Source: AC-51 sp963749895 (GTDB taxonomy: Bacteria > Actinomycetota > UBA4738 > HRBIN12). Taken from it: a DNA stretch of 64,000 bases. A program made the translations under genes and the position numbers. Below, one piece after another: positions 25,525 through 31,965 of this stretch (position 1 is the stretch's first letter; the number at the start of each line of letters is the position of its first letter). Location of the stretch: NCBI GenBank assembly GCA_963749895.1, contig CAVVOG010000002.1:106669-170668 (forward strand). The letters are read 5' to 3'. The notes under the pieces were generated by a model. The model did no database searches and was not told the origin of the DNA. It saw only the letters and a list, made by a program, of their open reading frames with translations.

Positions 25525-26186
25525 ATGGATGACCTCGATTTCCGCGTTCGGAACCGGACGTACGGGGCGTTCGTCGACCTCGGCCGGGCGCCCACCCCCG
25601 AGGAGGTCGGTCGCCTGGCCCGCCTCGGGGTCGACGAGATCCGGGCGTCATGGCGACGCCTGCGCGACCAGCACGCGCTCGTGCTCGACCCGTCGGCGGA
25701 CGACAGGATCTGGATGGCGAACCCGTTCTCGGGCGTGCCGACCCCCTACCGCGTCCGGGCCGACGACCGGTGGTGGTTCGCGAACTGCGCGTGGGACTCG
25801 TTCGGCATCTGCGCGGCGCTCCACGTCGACGGCCGGATCGAGACGATCTGTCCGGACTGCGAGGAGCCGATCACGATCGAGGTCCGCGACGGCCGCCCCG
25901 ACCGCGAGGACCTGGTGTTCCATTGCCTCGTTCCCGCCCGGCATTGGTGGGATGACATCGGCGCCACCTGAGGCGCGATGAACCTCTTCCGGTCGGAGGG
26001 CACGTGACGCGGTGGCTGGACGGACGTGAGCCCGGCGCGACGATCCACGTCACGACCCTGTGTGAGCTGGCGATGCGCTGGTGGGGCGACCGCTTCGATC
26101 GCGACTGGCGCCCGCACACCCGGGAACACAACCAGGCGATCCTCGACGGTCTCGGGCTGACCGGCGACTTCTGGGCGCTCGCCTGA
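25525..26186 (+). CDS. MerB-like organomercurial lyase, probable selenoprotein (in-frame TGA) with one frameshift
   Basis: About 220 residues if TGA at 25969-25971 is read as selenocysteine and one G is restored near 25998-26000. NCAWD gives Cys88 and Asp91, matching Cys96 and Asp99 of MerB; Cys109 is 21 residues on, the exact spacing to Cys117. The TGA (residue 149) falls where MerB has catalytic Cys159: U-x5-F-x-S-x7-W against C-x5-F-x-S-x7-W, both 16 residues. After it GAMNLFRSEG continues, then the frame must slip by one base (GGG should be GGGG) to reach HVTRWL and the family-like end GLGLTGDFWALA. A hairpin of bacterial SECIS type follows the TGA. ATG 25525 has AAGGAGG at 10 nt; GTG 25495 is possible. 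The enzyme would cleave carbon-mercury bonds. Alternative: a pseudogene. Confidence 0.7.
25984..26000 (+). promoter_or_regulatory. Candidate bacterial SECIS element
   Basis: CTCTTCCGGTCGGAGGG folds as C-U-C paired with G-G-G, a bulged U (25987), U-C-C paired with G-G-A and a GGUC tetraloop (25991-25994). A GGUC loop above 3 bp and a bulged U is the E. coli fdhF/SelB-binding layout. The loop begins 19 nt after the TGA, close to the 18 nt I recall for fdhF. Restoring the missing G would add one more C-G pair at the base. Confidence 0.6.
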
Positions 26187-26212
26187 CGGTACTCCGCCGC
26201 GGCTTGGAGCGC

Positions 26213-26905
26213 TCACCCTCTCCGTCGTGGACGCGCAGCGCTCCCGAGCAGCCGTTCGAGGCCGTCGAGGACCAGATCCAGCCCGAACTCGAACTCGTCG
26301 CCGTCCGCGCCAGCGCCACCGGCCGCGAACCACGTCGCCAGGTCGGTGAGGTTCGGGTATCCGTCAGGGTCGAGCTGCTCGATGAACCCCTCGGCCATCG
26401 CGGGAGCATCGTCGGCGTCCATCGGCAGCGCAGCTTCCTGCACGGCGAAGCCGTACGTGTAGCTGTCGAGGAGCGAGTACGCGTGCCCGACCATCTCGAT
26501 CGAGAAGCCACCTCGTCGGAGCGTCCCGATCACCGCGTCGTGGTGGCGGAGCGTGGCTGGACCGGGGCTCCGCCGCGAGTCCATCAGCGCGATCGCCCAG
26601 GGGTGACGCCGAAGGACGTCGCGAGCAGACACCGCCCGTACACGGATCGCCGATCGCCAGTCGACCTCCGCGGGCGGGAACGCGATCTCGGCGAAGACGG
26701 CGTCGATCATCCCGCCCAGGATCTCGTCCTTGTTCGCGACGTGGTGGTAGATCGCCATCGGCTTGACGCCGAGCTGCTCGGCGAGCGAACGGATCGTGAG
26801 CGCATCGAGACCCCGGGCATCCGCGACGGCGACCGCACCCGCCAGCAAACGCTCACGGGTGAGCGGGACCCGCTGCACCGCACCGTCGCCGTTCTTCGCC
26901 GTCAT
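26213..26905 (-). CDS. TetR-family repressor
   Basis: 230 residues. N-terminal helix-turn-helix at about 15-65 (TRERLLAGAVAVADARGLDALTIRSLAEQLGVKPMAIYHHVANKDEIL) and a TetR_C_1-type ligand domain with RHPWAIALMDSRRSPGPATLRHHDAVIGTLRRGGF. ATG 26905 follows GGAGG at 10 nt; an in-frame GTG at 26932 is less well placed. It is divergent from the nitroreductase gene at 27017, with a 33-bp near-perfect palindrome between them, so it probably represses both until a hydrophobic or aromatic ligand binds. Confidence 0.9.
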   Translation of the reverse strand: MTAKNGDGAVQRVPLTRERLLAGAVAVADARGLDALTIRSLAEQLGVKPMAIYHHVANKDEILGGMIDAVFAEIAFPPAEVDWRSAIRVRAVSARDVLRRHPWAIALMDSRRSPGPATLRHHDAVIGTLRRGGFSIEMVGHAYSLLDSYTYGFAVQEAALPMDADDAPAMAEGFIEQLDPDGYPNLTDLATWFAAGGAGADGDEFEFGLDLVLDGLERLLGSAARPRRRG

Positions 26906-26964
26906 CCGCGTCGATCCTCCGTCGCGTTCCACCTCGCCGGTTGACGAACGGCATCGTACACCAG

Positions 26965-26997
26965 TACCGTACTAAGTACGACGTACTTAGTACGGTA
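26965..26997. promoter_or_regulatory. TetR operator palindrome
   Basis: Two 15-nt arms, TACCGTACTAAGTAC and its exact complement, around the 3-nt centre GAC. It lies between the divergent starts at 26905 and 27017. Its AT-rich core stands out against the GC-rich surroundings. Confidence 0.85.
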
Positions 26998-27016
26998 TGC
27001 GAGAGGAGGAACCGAC

Positions 27017-27451
27017 ATGCCGATGCCGAGGTGGCTCGCCAAGGTCAACCGACGCGTCTTCAACCCGATCGAGATCCGCCGGGGGGTCCGGCCGGTCCTG
27101 GTCCACGTGGGTCGCTCGTCGGGGACGACGTACCGCACCCCTCTGGACGCCCACCCCGTCGAGGGTGGGTACGTCTTCATCCCGAACTACGGACCGGGCT
27201 CCGACTGGGTCCGCAACATCCTCGCCGCCGGGGACGCGCGGCTCCGGCTCGAGGATGAGGAAGTGGCACTGACGTCGCCGCGGATGGTGCGCAAGGCGGA
27301 CGTGTGGTCGGCGCTGCCGGCCGGCACGAAGACCCCGCCGGGGATCAAGGACGATTCGGAGCTCCTACGGATGGACGTGGTCGAGACCGACGTGCCCGCG
27401 ACGACGTCGACGGTGCCCCCGGGAAGAATCGAACTTCCGCACACGGTTTAG
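27017..27451 (+). CDS. Deazaflavin (F420)-type nitroreductase/quinone reductase family protein
   Basis: 144 residues. The DUF385/Ddn split-barrel is visible: PIEIRRGVRPVLVHVGRSSGTTYRTPLDAHPVEGGYVFIPNYGPGSDWVRNILAAGDARLRL, including the RSSGxxYRTPL and YGxxSDWVxNI cofactor elements of F420H2-dependent or FAD-binding members. These reduce quinones or nitro-compounds or may act in lipid-type chemistry. ATG 27017 follows GAGGAGGAACC. The open frame has no stop until inside the antisense tRNA-Arg gene, so the last dozen residues (PPGRIELPHTV) are encoded by the tRNA complement; the true protein may be shorter in relatives. Divergent TetR and operator indicate induction. Confidence 0.85.
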   Translation: MPMPRWLAKVNRRVFNPIEIRRGVRPVLVHVGRSSGTTYRTPLDAHPVEGGYVFIPNYGPGSDWVRNILAAGDARLRLEDEEVALTSPRMVRKADVWSALPAGTKTPPGIKDDSELLRMDVVETDVPATTSTVPPGRIELPHTV

Positions 27452-27485
27452 GAAACCGATGCTCTATCCACTGAGCTACGGGGGC
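27414..27485 (-). tRNA. tRNA-Arg (anticodon CCU)
   Basis: On the minus strand a full cloverleaf: acceptor GCCCCCG paired with CGGGGGC, D-arm GCTCAGTGGATAGAGC, anticodon stem TCGGT/ACCGT with loop TTCCTAA (anticodon CCT in DNA), T-arm GGAAG TTCGATT CTTCC, discriminator A at 27414. The CCA end is not encoded. It decodes the rare AGG codon. The nitroreductase frame runs into its 3' half from the other strand. Confidence 0.95.
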
Positions 27486-27644
27486 GGGGGATGCATTCTC
27501 GCAGGTGAGAACGCCCGCCTGAAGCCTCTGAGAGGATCGCCCGAGCTTGATGGGCCACTTGGGGCCACACCCAGGCCGCAGTACCTGAGTGCCTCTCGGA
27601 GCGGAAGTACGTCCGGTCGAGATCCGGACGGAGGGTGCTGACGA

Positions 27645-27680
27645 GACTCAAGTATGAAGGCCAGAGGGTCTACTTGAGTC
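27645..27680. repeat. 10-bp inverted repeat upstream of the integrase remnant
   Basis: GACTCAAGTA (27645-27654) and its complement TACTTGAGTC (27671-27680), 16 nt apart, 7 nt before the integrase start. Could be an integrase arm site, an operator or a weak terminator. Confidence 0.45.
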
Positions 27681-27686
27681 GCCTGT

Positions 27687-28070
27687 ATGATGCTTTCCTA
27701 CGCATCGATGGCGAGCGTTCAGCGGCGGACCCGGACCACGAGGAAGGGATCGAAGTACGTCTGCTATCGGGTCCGGTACCGAGGTACTGACGGGCGGGAG
27801 CGATCGAAGAGCTTCGCCCAGCGCCGAGATGCGGTGAAGTTCGCGTCATCCGTCGAGACGGATCTCATGAGGGGTCAGTGGACCGATCCCGCTCTCGCAA
27901 GGATCCCCTTCGGGACGTGGGCTTCCGACTGGCTCGCTGCGAAGCGGCCTTCTCTGAAGCCGAAGACCTATTCGAGCTACGAGAGCCTTCTGCGTGTCCA
28001 GATCGCCCCCTATCTCGCAGCACGACCCATCGGGGCTCGATGGGAAGCCTGCTGTTGGACCGCCCCTTGA
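27687..28070 (+). pseudogene. Tyrosine-type phage integrase, truncated
   Basis: Only the N-terminal part remains. SVQRRTRTTRKGSKYVCYRVRYRGTDGRERSKSFAQRRDAVKFASSVETDL is the Arm-DNA-binding domain and TWASDWLAAKRPSLKPKTYSSYESLLRVQIAPYL the start of the core-binding domain. Homology stops near 28032 and the frame ends in unrelated codons; the catalytic domain with Arg-His-Arg-Tyr is missing. ATG 27687 or 27708. The segment is less GC-rich than its neighbours and lies 200 nt from the tRNA-Arg, a relic of an integrated element. Confidence 0.8.
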
Positions 28071-28214
28071 GATGTTCGATCGGAAGGAGCGGTACTGCCT
28101 AGTGGCGCACGTCCACGTGGTCAACGGATCTGCCGCAGGAGATGTCCGAATGTCGGCCATGCGATGGATATCCGTAGGAGCATGACGCTACCGTCTGCGA
28201 TGAAGGGAGTCCGG

Positions 28215-28718
28215 ATGCGTCCGATCCTCGTGTGCCTCATCATCTGTGTCCTCACGGCCTGTTCGGGCAGTGACTCGACGCCGCAGCCGCTGGATGAAGG
28301 CTCGTCCCCAACAAGCAGCTCGGGCGCGGACCTCGAGGCCGCCGAGATAGCGGCGTTCAGCGCGAGCCGCGATCAGATCTGCGCGGAGGCGGGCGGCGAC
28401 GTCACCGAGATCGCCGCCGAGTGGATCGATGCCGAAGGAGCCTCAGACGCGGATGTGGTTGTTGGTATTCGGAAGATCATGGCTCGTATCGAGCAGGCGC
28501 AAGGACAGCTCGATCAGCTCTCGGTCCCGACATCGCTCGTCGCGTTCGTGACCCAGGACGATGCCCGGCGCGAGAAACGGATCCGTCTGTTCGAGAGGCA
28601 GATCGTCGCGTTCGAAGAGGGTCGCCCCAACCTCACGTCGCTCTTCGAGCAGATGACACAACTCGACGGCGAGGGGGAATCCGTCGAGGACACTTACGGC
28701 CTCGTGCACTGCGTGTGA
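28215..28718 (+). CDS. Lipoprotein, hypothetical
   Basis: 167 residues. MRPILVCLIICVLTACSGSDS is a lipoprotein signal with lipobox LTAC, followed by a Ser/Pro-rich tether (STPQPLDEGSSPTSSSG) and a helical domain (IAAFSASRDQICAEAGGDVTEIA, IRKIMARIEQAQGQLDQL). Two Cys remain in the mature part (DQICAEAG and the terminal HCV) and may pair. ATG 28215 follows GAAGGGAG. It lies just beyond the integrase relic, so it could belong to the former element or flank it. A hairpin at 28758 ends the unit. No family recognised. Confidence 0.7.
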   Translation: MRPILVCLIICVLTACSGSDSTPQPLDEGSSPTSSSGADLEAAEIAAFSASRDQICAEAGGDVTEIAAEWIDAEGASDADVVVGIRKIMARIEQAQGQLDQLSVPTSLVAFVTQDDARREKRIRLFERQIVAFEEGRPNLTSLFEQMTQLDGEGESVEDTYGLVHCV

Positions 28719-29035
28719 TCCCACACGAGCCGCATGGCGGGTGCGCCGCCAGAAGCCCCCGGCAGCGATCCTGCCGGGTCGTCGAGAGCCGCACGATACC
28801 TCCGGAGGATGATCGACGGCTCCCAGGGTGACGAGTTCGTTCCCGAGGCTCGCGGGAGCGCTGAGCACGAACCCACGCGGGGGCCCGCTCGAACCCGCGA
28901 TCCGGGGCGCCCCGCCGCGGTCGGTCCCGTCGGTCGTGGGTCGTTCACCTCGTTACACCGCGGAGGAACCGTGCGAGCGTCGCGCTGAGGCGCTGGGCAC
29001 CCCGAGCGGCGCTCCTCGGGGGAGGAGGGTTCGAC
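28719..29035. other. Intergenic region with terminator hairpin
   Basis: 317 nt without a convincing gene. It holds the terminator hairpin at 28758-28778 and, close to its right end, the GGGGGAGGAGGG ribosome binding site of the S55 gene. Nothing else identified. Confidence 0.5.
28758..28778 (+). terminator. Hairpin terminator after the lipoprotein gene
   Basis: CCCGGCAG and its perfect complement around a 5-nt loop, 40 nt beyond the stop codon. No T-tract. Confidence 0.55.
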
Positions 29036-30775
29036 ATGCGGTCCCTGAGATGTGCGGTTCATCACGGCCTCACGGTCTTCACCATCGGTGCGCTCGCTCT
29101 CACCTCGCTGACGTGCTCGCCGGACGCGGAAGCGCAAGCTGCGACCACACCCTGCGATCCGCCGGCGGTGTTCCCGATCGAACGGCTGCGGCCCGGCATG
29201 CAGGCGACGGGATGGACGGTGGTGCAGGGAACCGAGCCGTCCTCGTTCGCGGTCGAGGTGCTCGGCGTGCAGCCCGACGCGATCGCTCCGGGGTTCGACG
29301 TCATCGTGGTCAAGGCATCGGGTCGGGTCATCGAGCGGATCGGCGGCATCGCCGCCGGGTTCTCCGGATCACCCGTCTACCGCGGCGACCGGCTCGTCGG
29401 GTCGATCTCCTGGAGGACGGACGGAGACGCCCACTACGCGGGCCTGACACCGGGCTCGCTGCTGGTCGGGCTCCTGGACCAGCCAGACACCAGCGCTCCG
29501 TCACCGAGGTCGGTCGCGCTCGACGGCTCGCTCCGTCGTGCCATCGCGCGCGACGCCGGGGTGGCTCTGGCTGAGGCGCCCGCGACGATGTCGCAGGTCC
29601 CCGTTGCCCTGGCGCTGTCGGGCGTATCGGCGGATCGAACGAGCGAGGTGGCGGACCGCTTCGCCGAGCGGGGTCTGTCCGCCGTTCCGTACCTGGCGAG
29701 TGCCTCGACGGCGACCCGCGCGATCGAGGCCGAGCCCCTGCACCCGGGGGACTCGTTCGTGGCGGCCCTCAGCTACGGCACCGTGACCTACGCAGCGATC
29801 GGGTCGGTCACGATCGCGTGCGGCGATCACGTCGTGGCTTTCGGCCATCCCTTCACGCACGCGGGTGGCGGTCGCTCGAGCGCCGCGATGGGCGCCGAGG
29901 TCGTGACCGTGGTACCCGGCGACTACCCGTTCAAGATGGCGAACGTGGGCACGCTCCGCGGCGTGGTCGATCAGGACCGCCTCGCCGGCGTTCGCGCGAT
30001 CCGAGGCATCGCCCCGCACTCCGCCGTGGTGAGGGCCCGTATCGAGAACCGCGACATGGGATCCACGCTGCGCACGGTGACCCGCGTGACGGACGCCGAG
30101 TGGCTCGGGGACGTCGCCTGGGACCACGTCTACGCGTCGATCTACGCGGGGCTGGACGCGGATCGTGGGTCGGTCGCCATGCGGTGGACCGTCGAGGGTA
30201 TGGCCGACGGCGCACCGTTCTCGATCACGATGCGGAACGCGTACTCGGGCTCCGACGTGACGTGGGGACCCGCCGGCGATGCCTCCGCGACGATGTGGTC
30301 GTTGAGGAACGCTCCAGGCCACCTGAAGGTGACGCGGGTCTCGGTGGACGCGACGGTTCGGGAACGTGAGGTCGGGGTCGCGAAGGTCCATCACCCCAGG
30401 ACCGCCAGCGACCTCATGCCGGACCTCAAGGTTCGACGCACGATCGACGTTCGGCCCGGCGACACGCTGCGGGTGAAGGTTCCGGTCGTCTCGCCAGGCG
30501 GTCGCGTCGTCCAGGTCGCGCGGAGCTTCTCGATCCCCGACACCGCGACCGGCTCCGGGAGGCTCGAGATCCAGCTCGGGAACCCCGGCTTCTGGGTGGA
30601 GGCGGATACGGTGAAGGCGCTCCTGTGGAGGCTTCAGAACCAACTCTCGTCGGACGAGCTGCGGATGCGTCTGCGCGTGAAGGGGCTCGATCGTCCCGTG
30701 AACAGGCGGATCGCGATGCCCTGGCTCCTGGAGGGAGAACCGATCTCGGTTCGGCTGAACGTCGAACGGGGCTAG
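29036..30775 (+). CDS. SpoIVB-type (S55) peptidase-domain protein, secreted
   Basis: 579 residues. Signal peptide (VFTIGALALTSLTCSPDAEAQA, possibly a lipoprotein at LTC). Residues 45-330 contain the S55 peptidase elements: PGMQATGWTVVQGTEPSSFAVEVLGV, GGIAAGFSGSPVYRGDRLVGSISW with the probable nucleophile in GFSGSPVY, and CGDHVVAFGHPFTHAGGG with the GHP His. SpoIVB cleaves a sporulation factor across a membrane; non-sporulating actinobacteria keep related proteins of unknown target. The C-terminal 200 residues are beta-rich (RTIDVRPGDTLRVKVPVVSPGGRVVQV) and resemble a binding domain. ATG 29036 after GGAGGAGGG. Confidence 0.82.
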   Translation: MRSLRCAVHHGLTVFTIGALALTSLTCSPDAEAQAATTPCDPPAVFPIERLRPGMQATGWTVVQGTEPSSFAVEVLGVQPDAIAPGFDVIVVKASGRVIERIGGIAAGFSGSPVYRGDRLVGSISWRTDGDAHYAGLTPGSLLVGLLDQPDTSAPSPRSVALDGSLRRAIARDAGVALAEAPATMSQVPVALALSGVSADRTSEVADRFAERGLSAVPYLASASTATRAIEAEPLHPGDSFVAALSYGTVTYAAIGSVTIACGDHVVAFGHPFTHAGGGRSSAAMGAEVVTVVPGDYPFKMANVGTLRGVVDQDRLAGVRAIRGIAPHSAVVRARIENRDMGSTLRTVTRVTDAEWLGDVAWDHVYASIYAGLDADRGSVAMRWTVEGMADGAPFSITMRNAYSGSDVTWGPAGDASATMWSLRNAPGHLKVTRVSVDATVREREVGVAKVHHPRTASDLMPDLKVRRTIDVRPGDTLRVKVPVVSPGGRVVQVARSFSIPDTATGSGRLEIQLGNPGFWVEADTVKALLWRLQNQLSSDELRMRLRVKGLDRPVNRRIAMPWLLEGEPISVRLNVERG

Positions 30776-30880
30776 CGGTCGGCCGGCTCGCGCGGCACGG
30801 GAGGGCCTGGGGGCCGGGTCGCGGATGCATCGGTGTCCTGGCGGATCCGGGTGAGCGCCCCGGAGCGGATGAACCCGGCG

Positions 30881-31333
30881 TCAGCCGCGGGCTCGCAGCG
30901 CGGCCTCGATCTCGTCGAGGTGTTCCCCGCGGTGATCGAACCGCATCGCGTTGATCGGGGCCACGGGATCGTGCGGCCACAGGCGCTCGAGCGGGAGCTC
31001 GGCCACGCGCGCATCCGTCTGCTCGGCGATCTCCAGCGCGAGCCGGGCGGCGTCCCTCGGCCGGATCGCGTGCAGCAAGGGACGGGTCGAGTCGTTGAGC
31101 CAGTCGCCGTCGGGCTCGGCGTCGCCGGGCGCCCACGGTTCGTCGCGATCGATCTTCTCGGCGAGCACCAGGACGCGGATGTCCCAGTACGCGATGTGTC
31201 CGAGCACGCCGGCGACGGTCCAGTACTCGTTCACGGGTGCCTCGAGGGTGTCATCGTCCAGACCCTCGACGAGCGCGCGCATACGCTCCCGCTCACGGGT
31301 GTTCGCCTCGATGAAGGAGCGATCCTCAACCAC
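30881..31333 (-). CDS. DinB/maleylpyruvate-isomerase-like protein
   Basis: 150 residues, predicted four-helix bundle. FIEANTRERERMRALVEGLDDDTLEAPV, EYWTVAGVLGHIAYWDIRVLVLAEKI and HRGEHLDEIEAALRARG match the DinB superfamily with candidate metal ligands His50 (GHIAYWD) and His138 (HRGEHLDEI). Such proteins often act in thiol (mycothiol or bacillithiol) transfer, but many are unassigned. GTG at 31333 lies 6 nt from TAGGGT, a leaderless layout. It is upstream-adjacent to the broken LuxR remnant on the same strand. Confidence 0.78.
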   Translation of the reverse strand: MVEDRSFIEANTRERERMRALVEGLDDDTLEAPVNEYWTVAGVLGHIAYWDIRVLVLAEKIDRDEPWAPGDAEPDGDWLNDSTRPLLHAIRPRDAARLALEIAEQTDARVAELPLERLWPHDPVAPINAMRFDHRGEHLDEIEAALRARG

Positions 31334-31339
31334 GCTGCC

Positions 31340-31345
31340 ACCCTA
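31340..31345 (-). promoter_or_regulatory. -10 box of the DinB-like gene
   Basis: TAGGGT on the minus strand, 6 nt before GTG 31333. Confidence 0.5.
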
Positions 31346-31370
31346 CCCGCCGCCGCGATACGCCGAGGGG

Positions 31371-31480
31371 TCACCTCACGACGTCGTTCTGCATCGCCCA
31401 CAGGGCCGCCGCGGCGCGCGTCGAGACCCCGATCTTCGCGTACACGTGCTGGATGTGATGGTCGGCGGTCTTCGACGAGA
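31371..31480 (-). pseudogene. LuxR-type regulator, C-terminal fragment
   Basis: The minus strand reads EAFSSKTADHHIQHVYAKIGVSTRAAAALWAMQNDVVR and stop, the last two helices of a LuxR/FixJ helix-turn-helix (recognition helix SxKTADHHIQHVYAKIGVSTR). The rest of the gene is absent; instead the DNA runs into a SnoaL-like coding segment on the other strand, the two frames sharing about 20 bp. Confidence 0.75.
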
Positions 31481-31779
31481 ACGCCTCCTGGCACACGCCC
31501 GGACGCGCGATCGGCGGCGACTACGTCGGCCGCGAGGCCGTCTTCGGTCAGTTCGGCCGGTACGCCGGCGAGACCGGCGGCACGTTCAAGGCCGCGCTGC
31601 AGGACGTGTTCGCGAGCGCCGACGGCCGGGTGATCGGCGTGCACCACAACAGCGCCGAGCGTGACGGCAAGCTGCTGGACGTCGAGTGCTGCATCGTCTT
31701 CGAGGTCAAGGACGGCCGGCTGGTCGACGGCCGCGAGTTCTTCGGCGACCTCTACGCCTGGGACGAGTTCTGGTCGTAG
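31459..31779 (+). pseudogene. SnoaL-like (NTF2-fold) protein, 5' truncated
   Basis: No start codon. The frame opens after a TGA at 31456-31458 and reads FDENASWHTPGRAIGGDYVGREAVFGQFGRYAGETGGTF, then VIGVHHNSAERDGKLLDVECCIVFEVKDGRLVDGREFFGDLYAWDEFW, the SnoaL polyketide-cyclase-like fold without its first helices. The missing N terminus is replaced by the LuxR fragment, so the pair marks a deletion or inversion endpoint. Confidence 0.75.
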
Positions 31780-31800
31780 CCACACCGTGCAGCCGTCCTT

Positions 31801-31837
31801 CGGCGTCCCGATGGGGCTCGACCTCGTCGGGACGCCG
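31801..31837 (+). terminator. Hairpin terminator after the SnoaL fragment
   Basis: CGGCGTCCCGA and its exact complement (11 bp) around a 15-nt loop, 21 nt beyond the stop codon. Confidence 0.6.
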
Positions 31838-31965
31838 TAGGCATCGCCGCGCTCGTCGATGCATGACCCCCAGACTCCGGAGCGGCTCCGGAGAGCCGCT
31901 GGCGCCCGGAGCACGATGCGCGTAGGGTCAGCCGACCGTCGTCGGACAGCGGGCAAGGGGGGGAC

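Noticed and set aside
27414..27485. tRNA-Arg 3' end as attachment site for the integrase relic
   Set aside because: The relic lies on the 5' side and no partial tRNA duplicate was seen nearby.
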